Assembly: GCA_910586215.1 (NCBI GenBank)
Contig: CAJUGH010000009.1
Location: forward strand, 1-64,000
Length of the DNA stretch: 64,000 bases
Source: an uncultured Acetatifactor sp.
Lineage (GTDB): Bacteria; Bacillota; Clostridia; Lachnospirales; Lachnospiraceae
Reading direction: 5' to 3'
How positions within the stretch are numbered: the stretch's first letter is position 1; every line of letters starts with the position of its first letter. A program made the translations under genes and the position numbers. The notes beneath the pieces were generated by a model, which ran no database searches, was not told the origin of the DNA, and saw only the letters and a program-made list of their open reading frames with translations. Positions 38,596 through 47,462 of this stretch are shown in pieces.

Positions 38596-39120
38596 ATGAG
38601 CAACAACAGCATATTTTTAAAACAGATCGGTTTAGAATCCCTGGATCTTGGATATCTGTTTGTGGGAGTCATTGTATTGACTGTCCTACTATTGATCCTG
38701 TTGATTCTTCTCATTGTACAAATGTGTAAAGTGGGAAAAATGAAAAAGAGACTGGAAAAATTCTTTCAAGGGAAAAATGGGGCCAGCCTGGAAGATAAGA
38801 TTGCCAAACTTTTTGAGGACAATAAGGCATTGAAATCTGCCACAGAGAAGAATAAGAAGGATATCCGGATCCTGTATAAAAAAGCGGAATCAGCTTACCA
38901 GAAAATGGGCCTGGTAAAATATGACGCTTTCCATCAGATGGGAGGACAACTGAGTTTTTCCCTGGCCTTGCTGGATGAGTACAATAATGGATTCATCATT
39001 AACTCTGTGCATAGTACAGATGGATGCTATTCTTATACGAAAGAAATCAAGAATGGGGAGAGTCTTATTACCCTGGGAAAAGAGGAAGCAGAAGCACTTG
39101 CCATTGCAATGGGAGAGTAA
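38596..39120 (+). CDS. DUF4446-family membrane-anchored protein
   Basis: 174 aa. One hydrophobic helix (about 18-44, LGYLFVGVIVLTVLLLILLI) is followed by coiled coil (48-95) and a conserved C-terminal domain (MGLVKYDAFHQMGGQLSFSL, NGFIINSVHSTDGCYSYTKE) that defines DUF4446. Genes of this family lie next to parB in many Clostridia, as here. The function is unknown; the layout suggests an inner-face membrane protein, perhaps tied to chromosome or envelope work. AGGAG precedes ATG 38596. Confidence 0.88.
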   Translation: MSNNSIFLKQIGLESLDLGYLFVGVIVLTVLLLILLILLIVQMCKVGKMKKRLEKFFQGKNGASLEDKIAKLFEDNKALKSATEKNKKDIRILYKKAESAYQKMGLVKYDAFHQMGGQLSFSLALLDEYNNGFIINSVHSTDGCYSYTKEIKNGESLITLGKEEAEALAIAMGE

Positions 39121-39212
39121 GGGCAACAGCTTAGCCATAGGTGCGTTAAAATACCGTAAATGGCACAATCCATTGCTCACGGGAATAAAGAATATAAAGG
39201 AGAGGATAAAAT

Positions 39213-40499
39213 ATGATAGACATGAAATTCCTGCGGGAAAACCCAGAACTTGTGAAAGAGAATATCAAGAAGAAATTCCAGGATGAGAAGCTGACCCTGG
39301 TGGATGAAGTTATTGCACTGGACCTGGAGAACAGGAAGGCCAAGCAGGAGGGTGATGACCTGCGGGCTGCCAGAAATAAGATATCCAAGGAGATCGGTGC
39401 CTTGATGGGACAGGGCAGGAGAGAAGAAGCGGAAGCCAAAAAGGCGGAAGTAGCAGCAGGAGCCAGGAGACTGGCCGAACTGGAAGTCCTGGAGAACCAG
39501 TTGCAGGAGAAAATTACGAAGATCATGATGGTAATCCCTAACATCATTGACCCTTCCGTACCTATTGGGAAAGATGATACCCAGAACGTGGAACTGGAGA
39601 AATTCGGGGATCCCGTAGTACCTGATTTTGAAGTCCCTTATCATGCAGATATCTTGAACAGCATCCAGGGACTGGACAAAGATGCCGCAGGCCGCACCAG
39701 CGGAAACGGGTTTTACTATCTTATGGGGGATGCCGCCCGGATCCACTCTGCCATGATTAGTTATGCCAGGGATTTTATGATTGATAAGGGATTCACCTAC
39801 TGCATCCCACCCTTCATGATCCGCAGCAGTGTGGTCAATGGCGTTATGAGCTTTGCAGAAATGGAAGCCATGATGTATAAGATAGAAGATGAAGACCTGT
39901 ATCTGATCGGTACCTCCGAACATTCCATGATCGGAAAGTTCAAGGGACAGATCGTGGAGGAGCAGAACCTTCCTATTACCATGACATCCTACTCCCCCTG
40001 TTTCCGAAAGGAAGTAGGATCCCATGGAATAGAAGAGAGGGGTGTCTACCGCGTACACCAGTTCGAAAAACAGGAGATGGTAGTCCTCTGCAAACCGGAA
40101 GATTCCATGGACTGGTATAATAAAATGTGGTCATATACCGTAGAATTTTTCCGAAGCCTGGATGTGCCAGTGCGTACCCTGGAATGCTGCAGTGGAGACC
40201 TGGCTGATTTGAAAGTAAAATCCTGTGATGTGGAAGCCTGGAGTCCCAGACAAAAAAAATACTTTGAGATCGGATCCTGTTCTACTTTGGGAGATGCCCA
40301 GGCCAGACGACTTGGCATCCGGACCAGAGGCGAAAAAGGTACTTATTTCGTGCATACCTTGAATAATACCGTCCTGGCCACACCCAGGGGACTGATTGCC
40401 GTACTGGAAAATAATATACAGGAAGACGGAAGCATCCTTATTCCCAAGGCCCTGCAGCCTTATATGGGAGGAAAAGAAAAAATAGTGCCTGCAAAATAG
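39213..40499 (+). CDS. serS: Seryl-tRNA synthetase
   Basis: 428 aa, standard bacterial length. An N-terminal coiled-coil arm (about 25-105) contacts the long variable arm of tRNA-Ser. The class II core shows motif 2 (SPCFRKEVGSHGIEERGVYR) and motif 3 (NNTVLATPRGLIAVLENN). It charges tRNA-Ser. The 92-bp leader is too short for a T-box riboswitch, so control is probably from the upstream genes. GGAGAGG precedes ATG 39213. Confidence 0.97.
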   Translation: MIDMKFLRENPELVKENIKKKFQDEKLTLVDEVIALDLENRKAKQEGDDLRAARNKISKEIGALMGQGRREEAEAKKAEVAAGARRLAELEVLENQLQEKITKIMMVIPNIIDPSVPIGKDDTQNVELEKFGDPVVPDFEVPYHADILNSIQGLDKDAAGRTSGNGFYYLMGDAARIHSAMISYARDFMIDKGFTYCIPPFMIRSSVVNGVMSFAEMEAMMYKIEDEDLYLIGTSEHSMIGKFKGQIVEEQNLPITMTSYSPCFRKEVGSHGIEERGVYRVHQFEKQEMVVLCKPEDSMDWYNKMWSYTVEFFRSLDVPVRTLECCSGDLADLKVKSCDVEAWSPRQKKYFEIGSCSTLGDAQARRLGIRTRGEKGTYFVHTLNNTVLATPRGLIAVLENNIQEDGSILIPKALQPYMGGKEKIVPAK

Positions 40500-40662
40500 T
40501 GTAAATGATACACATCCAAGCCAAACTATATGGAAACTGATCTTGTAGGGCCAGGCCATGAAGAGACTGAAATGGCATGCAGGATCATGACAGATCATTG
40601 GACAATGCCTGTGGGCAGGCCGGATGTCAGACACAGACCGAATAAGGAAGAAGGTGAGATTT

Positions 40663-41553
40663 TTGCATAAATATATGCGTGCCATTGGTTTCAGTAAGTT
40701 TGAGAACAGAAAAAAACTGCAAGAACTTCTAACAGAAGTGGTAGTAAATTCAGACAGACGCGCTTATACGGTAAACCAGGAGAAATCATTTCTGGGTGAA
40801 TTTTGCAAGGACTTCGCCCCAGGTCTGGGAATTGCTGTGTGCGGGGAATTTGACCAGGAAGAGAAATTTACTTATGAATATTACTTTCCTTATCTTACAG
40901 GCACAGGTATTACATCTTATGAAGATGTATCCGTGGAACGCCATGCAGACAAGGAATCCTATGCCGGTGTCTGTGATGACATAAAGGTGGGAATCTCGCT
41001 GATCTTCTACTTGAAAAATAAGATTCCTTATATCACAGCCCAGACTATGGAGAAACTGCCCGTAAAGGGAACAACCCTCACCTTGTCTGCCCTGTCCGTA
41101 AGCGGTATAGTCATGCTGCCCATACAGAAAGACAAGGAACAGATAGAGAGAGGGAAACAGGCCTCTGCCAACCGGAATACCTTGATAGCTGCCGCCAGGA
41201 AGGGAGATGAAAACGCCATTGAAACCCTTACCCTGGAGGACATGGATATGTATACCACCATCTCCAGGAGAATCCAGAGTGAGGACATCTTCAGCCTGGT
41301 GGATACCTATTTCATGCCATACGGCGTGGAGTGTGACCAATACTCCATACTGGGGGAAATCATGGCTATGCGCCTTGTGACAAACCAGATCACAAAGGAA
41401 CAGATACATGTCTTTACCATATGCTGTAATGAACTGGTCTTTGATGTCTGTATCAATATAGCAGACTTGTATGGGGAACCCCAGGTTGGAAGACGCTTCA
41501 AGGGAGTAGTCTGGCTTCAGGGGCAGATTAATTTTCCGGAGAATGCAATTTAA
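40663..41553 (+). CDS. DUF3881-family protein
   Basis: 296 aa if read from TTG 40663, giving MHKYMRAIGFSKF, the form in which relatives begin as I recall them; AAGGTGAG lies just upstream. An ATG at 40624 gives 309 aa but has no ribosome-binding site. No membrane segment. Conserved patches include GLGIAVCGEFDQEEKFTYEY and GVCDDIKVGISLIFYLKN. The family appears confined to Lachnospiraceae-like Clostridia and has no known role. It lies downstream of serS and before a tRNA gene. Confidence 0.75.
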   Translation: MHKYMRAIGFSKFENRKKLQELLTEVVVNSDRRAYTVNQEKSFLGEFCKDFAPGLGIAVCGEFDQEEKFTYEYYFPYLTGTGITSYEDVSVERHADKESYAGVCDDIKVGISLIFYLKNKIPYITAQTMEKLPVKGTTLTLSALSVSGIVMLPIQKDKEQIERGKQASANRNTLIAAARKGDENAIETLTLEDMDMYTTISRRIQSEDIFSLVDTYFMPYGVECDQYSILGEIMAMRLVTNQITKEQIHVFTICCNELVFDVCINIADLYGEPQVGRRFKGVVWLQGQINFPENAI

Positions 41554-41556
41554 GAC

Positions 41557-41585
41557 TTGAAAAAAAGTAATTTATGGATTATAAT
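41557..41585 (+). promoter_or_regulatory. Promoter of the tRNA-Arg gene
   Basis: TTGAAA (41557-41562), 17-bp spacer, TATAAT (41580-41585). It lies 52 bp before the tRNA. Confidence 0.8.
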
Positions 41586-41637
41586 TGCAAAGTAAGTTCT
41601 CGTAGCCCTTTTGTCTTTTGTGTGGGTAGGAGAATAA

Positions 41638-41710
41638 GTTGGTGTAGCACAGTGGATAGTGCAGCCGCCTCCTAAGCGGAAGATCGGGTGTTCGAGTCAC
41701 CTCACCAACG
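41638..41710 (+). tRNA. tRNA-Arg (anticodon CCT)
   Basis: Acceptor stem GTTGGTG/CACCAAC, D stem GCAC/GTGC, anticodon loop CTCCTAA (anticodon CCT at its centre), T arm GGGTG-TTCGAGT-CACCT with one G-U pair, discriminator G. The first pair of the anticodon stem is mismatched (G-A). The 3' CCA is not encoded. It reads the rare AGG codon. Confidence 0.93.
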
Positions 41711-41713
41711 TAG

Positions 41714-41743
41714 TGCCGCAGCTTAAAATGCTGCGGCATTTTT
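41714..41743 (+). terminator. Terminator of the tRNA-Arg gene
   Basis: TGCCGCAGC, 7-nt loop, GCTGCGGCA, TTTTT. Perfect 9-bp stem directly after the tRNA. Confidence 0.92.
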
Positions 41744-41818
41744 AGTAGATGCTTTCCAGTCATTTGGGATATCCGTCTGGCAGGACAATGGTCTATATAT
41801 TCTATCTGCCAGTAGGCA

Positions 41819-43150
41819 TCAATAATGATACCGTTTTCGGTACTTTAGGAACATGGCCACGGACAGGATGAGGGCCATCAGTTCTGCTACCGGGGTTGCC
41901 AGCCAGATCCCGTTTATCCCCAGAAGGGCCGGAAGCACCAGCATGGTAATCAGCATGAACACAAAGGAACGGGAGAAGGCCAGGACCGCAGACACAATGC
42001 CGTTGGACAACGCCGTGAACATCCCGCTTGCAAAGATATTGAAACCAATGAAGAACAGGGCCAGGGTACAGATCCGGTTCCCTGTCACGGCCAGGCCGTA
42101 CACCGGGTTATCCGGGCGGGCAAATATGGACACAAGGGGCTTCGTGGCGACAAAGGATACGGCCACTGTCACAAGGGAAATGACAGCAATCACCTTTAAG
42201 CTGGTTCCAACAAGTCTCTGCAGCTTCTCATGGTTCTGTTCCCCGTAGTAGTAGCTAAGCATGGGGGCAACGCCATAGGAATATCCCGTGTAAAGGGAAC
42301 TGGCGAACATCAGTACATACATGATGATGGTAACGGCAGCAATACCGTCCTCCCCCACATAGCGGAGCATGGTCCAATTGAACATCATGGTAATGATGCC
42401 TGTGACCAGAGCGGTGGCCATTTCGGAACATCCATTGGTGGCGGCGTCTGCCAGGACTTTAAGGTGGAACACAGGCCTGGTAAAATGCAGGAGACTCTGC
42501 TTCCTGCCGAAGACGAACAGGCCTGTCACAGCAGTTACGGAGTAACCCAGGCCCGTGGCAATGGCGGCCCCTCCGATTCCCATATCCAGGATACCGATGA
42601 ATACATAGTCCAGCACAATGTTCAGCACACCGCCTGCCACGGAACAGAAAAAGGACAGGTTTGCCTTCTCGGAGGCAATCATATAGAGAGTGAAGTTGTT
42701 CATCAGCAGGATGGGGACTGTAAAGAGGAGATAGCGGCCCAGGTAGGAAGTACAATAGCTGGCAACTTCCGGGGTCAGACCCATATTTCCGAAGATCATC
42801 CCCATCAGGGTATATCCCAGGATGGTCATGGCCAGGCCAACGGCCACATTCACCAGGATGAGGAATGTGAAGTCCTCCCTGGCTTCTTCCGGTTTGTGTT
42901 CTCCCATTTTCTTCATGATGACAGCACTTCCACCAGTTGCCAGCATGGTGGAGATGGCTGTCACCAGCTGGATGACAGGGGCTGTCAGATTGATAGCAGA
43001 CAATGCGCCGGTACCAATCAGGTTTGACACGAACAGTCCGTCAACCATGGTGTAAAAAGACATGAAGACGGACATGGCAATGGTGGGAATTGCGAATCTG
43101 AGGATGTTTTTCAAGGTGACTGGTTTGCTGTAAGCATTCTGATGATCCAT
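41819..43150 (-). CDS. MATE-family multidrug efflux transporter
   Basis: 443 aa from ATG 43150 (MDHQNAYSKPVTLKNILRFA). Twelve hydrophobic helices in two homologous halves, with MATE features such as AIPTIAMSVFMSFYTMVDGL (first helix) and NLTAPVIQLVTAISTMLATGG. It expels drugs or metabolites using a Na+ or H+ gradient. Its promoter is a MerR-type site shared with the divergent regulator, so export should rise when that regulator binds its ligand. The nearest AGGAG is about 14-15 bases from the ATG, so a slightly different start is possible. Confidence 0.9.
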   Translation of the reverse strand: MDHQNAYSKPVTLKNILRFAIPTIAMSVFMSFYTMVDGLFVSNLIGTGALSAINLTAPVIQLVTAISTMLATGGSAVIMKKMGEHKPEEAREDFTFLILVNVAVGLAMTILGYTLMGMIFGNMGLTPEVASYCTSYLGRYLLFTVPILLMNNFTLYMIASEKANLSFFCSVAGGVLNIVLDYVFIGILDMGIGGAAIATGLGYSVTAVTGLFVFGRKQSLLHFTRPVFHLKVLADAATNGCSEMATALVTGIITMMFNWTMLRYVGEDGIAAVTIIMYVLMFASSLYTGYSYGVAPMLSYYYGEQNHEKLQRLVGTSLKVIAVISLVTVAVSFVATKPLVSIFARPDNPVYGLAVTGNRICTLALFFIGFNIFASGMFTALSNGIVSAVLAFSRSFVFMLITMLVLPALLGINGIWLATPVAELMALILSVAMFLKYRKRYHY

Positions 43151-43200
43151 AATTTTAATCTTTTCTCCTTTCGGGCTTGCGTTTCCCTGGTACATGCCTT

Positions 43201-43231
43201 ATCATAAACCGTACAGTAACTGTACGGTCAA
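43201..43231 (-). promoter_or_regulatory. MerR-type promoter and operator of the MATE gene
   Basis: On the minus strand TTGACC (43231-43226), a 19-bp spacer, TATGAT (43206-43201). Inside the spacer a perfect inverted repeat ACCGTACAG-TAA-CTGTACGGT (43208-43228). The over-long 19-bp spacer with a central palindrome is the known architecture of MerR-activated promoters. Confidence 0.9.
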
Positions 43232-43266
43232 GAGGGATTACAAGAAAAAGGGAGAAAATTTATAAC

Positions 43267-44196
43267 ATGGAGAAAAAAAGGAAGCTGCTTACCATCGGGC
43301 AGTTTGCGGCCCTGCACGGTATTAACAAGAAGACCTTGATGTGGTACGATGAAATAGGTTTGTTTTCCCCTGTGCTGGTCCATCCTGAGAATGGGTACCG
43401 GTATTACAGCTATTATCAGAGTTCCATACTGGAGACTATCCTGCTGCTTCGGGAACTGAATGTTCCCATTGAAGAAATCCAGGCCTTCATGACAGACAGG
43501 TCTGCCCATAGCCTGCAACAGCTTCTGCAGGAGCAGATAGAGAATCTGGACCGGGAGATGGCCCACCTGAAGGCAGTCCGGGAAACGCTGGCCCATCACC
43601 ACCAGAATATGACGACCCTTCTGACTATGGATCTGTCGGCAATCAACATCCTTGAGAAAAAGGAACGCTGCCTGGTTACTGTGGGGATCAGCCGGGATAC
43701 CTCCTTTGACAGACAGGTGGAGATGATTACTGCTGAGACGAAGAAATATCAGTTGCGTCGCCTGCACGATGCTTCCTATGGGACGATGATAGCGGTGGAA
43801 AGCCTGCAGAAGGGCGATTTTGGAGACTATTCCAGGCTGTTTATCGAGATCCCGTTTCCCATTAAGAAGACCGGCCTGCATATACAGCCTCAGGGTACAT
43901 ATGTACAGGCCTTTTACAGGGATTCCGGGGAAAATGCCATGTTGTGTTACCAGAGAATATTTGAGTATGTGAAGGCACATGGACTTACATTATCTGGCTT
44001 TTCCTATGAGGTCATCCTCAATGAAAATGTGATGGACCGGGCAGAAGATGCCCTGGTACAGATTGAGATTCCCATAAAACGGACAAAAGAGGCAGGCAGC
44101 AGACTAAGAAAGGAGGAAACCAATGATTGTACTGATAGCAGGGGCATCCCACACGGGCAAGACAGCACTTGCCCAGAAATTACTGGAAAGATTTAA
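43267..44196 (+). CDS. MerR-family regulator with GyrI-like ligand domain
   Basis: 309 aa from ATG 43267 (MEKKRKLLTIGQFAALHGI), with AAGGGAG upstream. Winged HTH (1-70: KKTLMWYDEIGLFSPVLVHP, GYRYYSYYQSSILETILLLR), a dimerising coiled coil (80-115), and a GyrI-like domain (about 130-275) like BmrR/BltR, which bind bulky organic cations. It should twist the 19-bp-spacer promoter and activate the divergent MATE gene. The C-terminal 25 residues run 74 bp into the next gene in another frame and read as non-conserved, so the original stop may have been lost. Confidence 0.88.
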   Translation: MEKKRKLLTIGQFAALHGINKKTLMWYDEIGLFSPVLVHPENGYRYYSYYQSSILETILLLRELNVPIEEIQAFMTDRSAHSLQQLLQEQIENLDREMAHLKAVRETLAHHHQNMTTLLTMDLSAINILEKKERCLVTVGISRDTSFDRQVEMITAETKKYQLRRLHDASYGTMIAVESLQKGDFGDYSRLFIEIPFPIKKTGLHIQPQGTYVQAFYRDSGENAMLCYQRIFEYVKAHGLTLSGFSYEVILNENVMDRAEDALVQIEIPIKRTKEAGSRLRKEETNDCTDSRGIPHGQDSTCPEITGKI

Positions 44197-44641
44197 ATAT
44201 CCCTACCTCTCCATAGACCATTTAAAGATGGGTCTTATCCGCAGCAAGAATACAACCCTTACACCCCTAAGCGATGACCAGGCACTGACGGATTATCTGT
44301 GGCCCATTGTGTGTGAGATGATAAAGACAGCCATTGAGAACGCACAGAACCTGATCGTGGAAGGATGTTATATCCCCTTTGACTGGAAGAAGGATTTTGG
44401 GCCGGAGTATCTGGAAAACATAGAATATGTCTGCCTGGTCATGAGCCGGGAATACATTCGGAACCATTTCCATGATATCAAAAAATATGCAAGCATTGTG
44501 GAAGACAGGATGGAGGATGAGGACTGTACCATGGAAAACGTACTCAAGGATAACGCCTGGGTGCTGGAACAATGCCGCAGGCATAAGGTTCGATATCTTC
44601 TGATCGATGAGGAATACCAGGTTGACATCGCCCTCCCATAG
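44123..44641 (+). CDS. P-loop NTPase, small-kinase-like
   Basis: 172 aa. Walker A is IAGASHTGKTAL at the N-terminus. Other parts (SIDHLKMGLIRS, NLIVEGCYIPFDW, CLVMSREYIRNHF) resemble small kinases such as adenylylsulfate-, shikimate- or zeta-toxin-like enzymes that phosphorylate a metabolite. The substrate is unknown. A strong AAGGAGG site precedes ATG 44123, inside the end of the MerR gene, so the two are translated together; a link to the exported compound is possible but unproven. No clear T-rich terminator follows. Confidence 0.75.
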   Translation: MIVLIAGASHTGKTALAQKLLERFKYPYLSIDHLKMGLIRSKNTTLTPLSDDQALTDYLWPIVCEMIKTAIENAQNLIVEGCYIPFDWKKDFGPEYLENIEYVCLVMSREYIRNHFHDIKKYASIVEDRMEDEDCTMENVLKDNAWVLEQCRRHKVRYLLIDEEYQVDIALP

Positions 44642-44700
44642 ACCCTCCATTCCCGGTTATTTGCCGGAGGGAACACCATTATTAGGAATCCCATTATCAT

Positions 44701-44729
44701 TTGCCAACTCCCTTGGTACCTTGTATAAT
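44701..44729 (+). promoter_or_regulatory. Sigma-A promoter before the membrane-protein gene
   Basis: TTGCCA (44701-44706), 17-bp spacer, TATAAT (44724-44729); the start codon is 40 bp on. Confidence 0.85.
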
Positions 44730-44768
44730 AGGAGATAACGAGAAAAGGCAGGAGGAGATAAGAACCAA

Positions 44769-46184
44769 ATGAAAAAGATACTCAGCATTGTTGTCACTGT
44801 ATGTATGCTTGCATGTGCCATTGGATTCTGGACTGTGGGCGGCACGCAGTTTAGGAAGCTGCAGGCAGGCCCCAGAGAACTGGGACCGGAGGAATCCTTT
44901 GCCCAGACCCAGGGGGAGTATGTGTCCTACCAGGCGGCATACCCAATCGCTTCCTGTGTGGCAGCATATTATTCCGGGGATCCGGACCGGGTGGAGAAGA
45001 GGGGTTATGTGGTATATGATGAGAAACGGCAGGCCTTTCTCTATGTGATCGTGGCGGACCAGGATAAGGGAGAACTGGAGGATCTGTTGTGGAACCTGCA
45101 TCTGGCAGTGGAGATGCGCACAGGTGAGGATATGGAACCCTATACAGTGAAAGGCTCCATAGAACCATTGGAAGTCTCCCTGGACTCCATCTATGCAGCG
45201 CTTGAGGAAAGTGCGGTGATTAGGAATTACCAGGTCCTGTGGGACGATGATACCTCGAGGAAAACTTATTTTGGCGATGCCTATGGAGAAGTTTTAGGTC
45301 AGATGGGAGGCTCCCTGGACCAGCTATTACAGCAGGCCGAATGGTATCAGATCGAAAGCAATGTGGTGGACGGCCTGAAGACCATGGACATCTGGGTGTG
45401 TATCCTGGCGGCAGCCTTAAGCCTCCTGATCTTCCTGGTACGTCTGGTGTCCCTGTTCCTTCCCGGCGGGAAGAAGGCAGTTGCCGAACTGGCCCCTTCC
45501 GGAAGCAGGATGGCACTGTTCTACGCCAGGCAGCAGGAACGGGCACAGGAGTGGCGCATCTACAGCAGGAGCAGGGGATGCCGCATGATCTATCTGACCT
45601 TCCTTGGCTGTGTGGTGGTGCTCACAGGCATCGGCGTGATCGGGAAGATGCACTTTGGGAGACTGGTGGGATTCTACATGGCCCTGGGCGTACTCCTGGG
45701 GGAAGTGTTCGGGATCCTGTCCTGGCTGGCAACCAAGGGACAGTCTGATGTGGGTGGACTCATGAAGAGGCTGGCGAAAAGTATCGGGAAGCAGCTGCCC
45801 TCTGCCCAGGCCCAGGAGGAAGTTGCAGAGGATATCCTGGCAGCAGGACCGGAGTGGGAGTATAAGGAGAAGACCAAGGAAGGCATGATCTGGGGAACCC
45901 TGGGAAGCCGCTACTGGACAGTTCTGCATGCAACAGGCAGGGTGATCCTTATTGACTCCCAGAAGCTTCAAAAGATTGAGACAGAGACCATATCCGGACA
46001 GGTACGCAGTGGCAAGGTGCGCGTCAGCTACACGTCCTATGCAGTGCATCTTTTCTATAAGAGTGGCACGCCAAAGGAGAGACCGGATGAGACTTTTACC
46101 TTCAATGTCCAGGATAACATCGGGGACTTCATGCTGTTAGCCAGAAAACGGGTGGGGGATTGCGTGGAGTTCTCAGCCAGGTAA
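44769..46184 (+). CDS. Uncharacterised membrane protein
   Basis: 471 aa, family not recognised. An N-terminal signal anchor (about 4-26) is followed by a roughly 180-residue outer segment, a helix at about 208-230, a basic cytoplasmic stretch, and two helices at about 273-292 and 296-316. The C-terminal 120 residues are soluble (SRYWTVLHATGRVILIDSQK, VRVSYTSYAVHLFYK) and may form a beta-rich domain. AGGAGG precedes ATG 44769, and a good promoter is just upstream. It appears monocistronic. Similar proteins seem to occur in Lachnospiraceae, but I cannot assign a function. Confidence 0.75.
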   Translation: MKKILSIVVTVCMLACAIGFWTVGGTQFRKLQAGPRELGPEESFAQTQGEYVSYQAAYPIASCVAAYYSGDPDRVEKRGYVVYDEKRQAFLYVIVADQDKGELEDLLWNLHLAVEMRTGEDMEPYTVKGSIEPLEVSLDSIYAALEESAVIRNYQVLWDDDTSRKTYFGDAYGEVLGQMGGSLDQLLQQAEWYQIESNVVDGLKTMDIWVCILAAALSLLIFLVRLVSLFLPGGKKAVAELAPSGSRMALFYARQQERAQEWRIYSRSRGCRMIYLTFLGCVVVLTGIGVIGKMHFGRLVGFYMALGVLLGEVFGILSWLATKGQSDVGGLMKRLAKSIGKQLPSAQAQEEVAEDILAAGPEWEYKEKTKEGMIWGTLGSRYWTVLHATGRVILIDSQKLQKIETETISGQVRSGKVRVSYTSYAVHLFYKSGTPKERPDETFTFNVQDNIGDFMLLARKRVGDCVEFSAR

Positions 46185-46267
46185 GAAAACAGGGGCTGTG
46201 CCGGCCAGAAGCCCTTACACGGCCAGGAGTAAGAGATAGTCCCAGAGGATATGATATACCGCACAGG

Positions 46268-46310
46268 ATCCACCCTGCCGGGAAGCGATTCCAGGAAGGG
46301 TGGATTCTTC
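46268..46310 (+). terminator. Possible terminator after the membrane-protein gene
   Basis: ATCCACCCT (46268-46276) pairs with AGGGTGGAT (46297-46305) around a 20-nt loop; only a weak T-rich tract follows. Confidence 0.45.
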
Positions 46311-46356
46311 TATGTAAGTTTGGGATATCGAAAGTGGGAGTTAGGTTGGAAAATCT

Positions 46357-46623
46357 TTACCGCTTCACAATATACCGGAAGATCACCCAGAGAACCAGGC
46401 GGGCAGTACCGGCAGCCAGCAGGAGCAGGAACCCATCCCGCACCAGGATATCCCCGATTCCCATATGGATGGCATACTGGATCTGTAATTCCAGGGGTGG
46501 ATCCTGGTAGGGAATTCCTGCCTTTACCACGGTATAATACATCCCGATGAGAAACAGGATCAGTCCGGCCAGTATAGCAGAACTGCATAGTTTACAGAGG
46601 ATGTTCTTACAGGTATCTCTCAT
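46357..46623 (-). CDS. Small membrane protein, unknown
   Basis: 88 aa with two hydrophobic helices (about 15-35, SAILAGLILFLIGMYYTVV, and 62-82, DGFLLLLAAGTARLVLWVIF). A strong AAGGAG seven bases before ATG 46623 supports that it is real. It follows the remnant gene on the same strand by 3 bp. No family recognised. Confidence 0.65.
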   Translation of the reverse strand: MRDTCKNILCKLCSSAILAGLILFLIGMYYTVVKAGIPYQDPPLELQIQYAIHMGIGDILVRDGFLLLLAAGTARLVLWVIFRYIVKR

Positions 46624-46626
46624 GGC

Positions 46627-47115
46627 TTACTCCTTGTAGGGGTGTTGTTTTAAGATGATCCATCTACCGCTTCGATCTGAGCCTTCCCTTTGCAGGAATC
46701 CCTTTTCTTTTAGTGTATTTATGTTGCGTTGAATGGTTCCGAATGTTCTGCGGAGCAGGACGGCAAGTTCCCTTGCCGAAAGTTCCGGGGAAATCTGCAA
46801 GTGGTTCAAAATCGCCTGTTCTGTAGAGGAAAGTCTTGTGATAGCTATAACATTATCTGCGACACTATCTGCGACATTATTCATGATATTTGTCTTGTTT
46901 CGGATCGTTGCATGCAGCATAAATGCAACATCCCTATATTCTGGTGATGGCAGTCCTGCCTTTTCCATTTCTTTATACATTCGATCCACACCTTCTCCAA
47001 ATTCCTCGACATAGTCATACTCGTGTAAAAATGCAGCAATCTTAGGATTGCGTGAAAAATGAACCTGGCGCATATTGTTCAGCCGGACAATGCCAGGCAG
47101 GCTGCCTGGACTTTA
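46627..47115 (-). pseudogene. C-terminal remnant of an AlbA/Schlafen-type ATP-binding transcriptional regulator
   Basis: From about 47112 the frame reads SPGSLPGIVRLNNMRQVHFS, then RNPKIAAFLHEYDYVEEFGE and GVDRMYKE, the RecG-C-like (HATPase_c_4) end seen in DNA-binding proteins with an N-terminal AlbA_2 domain. It ends in a winged helix (LSARELAVLLRRTFGTIQRN). An in-frame TAA lies immediately upstream (about 47115), and no AlbA_2 part follows, so the N-terminal two-thirds is lost. An ATG at 47073 could make a 148-aa fragment that keeps only the DNA-binding part. The 47116-47462 gap beyond it contains hairpin cassette copy B. Confidence 0.75.
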
Positions 47116-47234
47116 AGGAAAAAAGTTGACTTGCCGTCTCGTCAATCTATCAGAAGGGGCTGTATTACTTGTGTATATTTTATTATATTCATTTAGAAGA
47201 ATACTATCAAGGGGATTATACAAGGAATTATAAT

Positions 47235-47299
47235 TTTGAAAATAAATTTTCAAATATTGATTGGTATGCGCACTGAAGTGCGCTAGGGGTATAAAAATG
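47235..47299 (+). repeat. Hairpin / G-run cassette with AT-rich palindrome (copy B)
   Basis: Palindrome TTTGAAAATAAATTTTCAAA (47235-47254), TATTGATTGGTAT, stem GCGCAC, loop TGAA, stem GTGCGC, TA, GGGG, TATAAAA, ATG. The ATG opens only a six-codon frame (MIGKSL). The VTC gene starts 164 bp further on. Confidence 0.7.
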
Positions 47300-47462
47300 A
47301 TAGGAAAATCCCTCTGACGGGTTTCTTTTTTTGTGCGAGATTTCATACTATCTACACACTTTTTTCACGGACATTTCAAAAAATCCCAGTATGCTAAAAA
47401 CCACAAATACTGCAATTAGCAAAAGGAACTTCCAGTAGGGAGTCCTAAAACAGGAGAGAAGA

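Noticed and set aside
39121..39212. T-box riboswitch before serS
   Set aside because: The leader is only 92 bp and has no T-box sequence or specifier hairpin.
41571..41763. Minus-strand open frame across the tRNA-Arg gene
   Set aside because: It is the complement of a clear tRNA with its own promoter and terminator.
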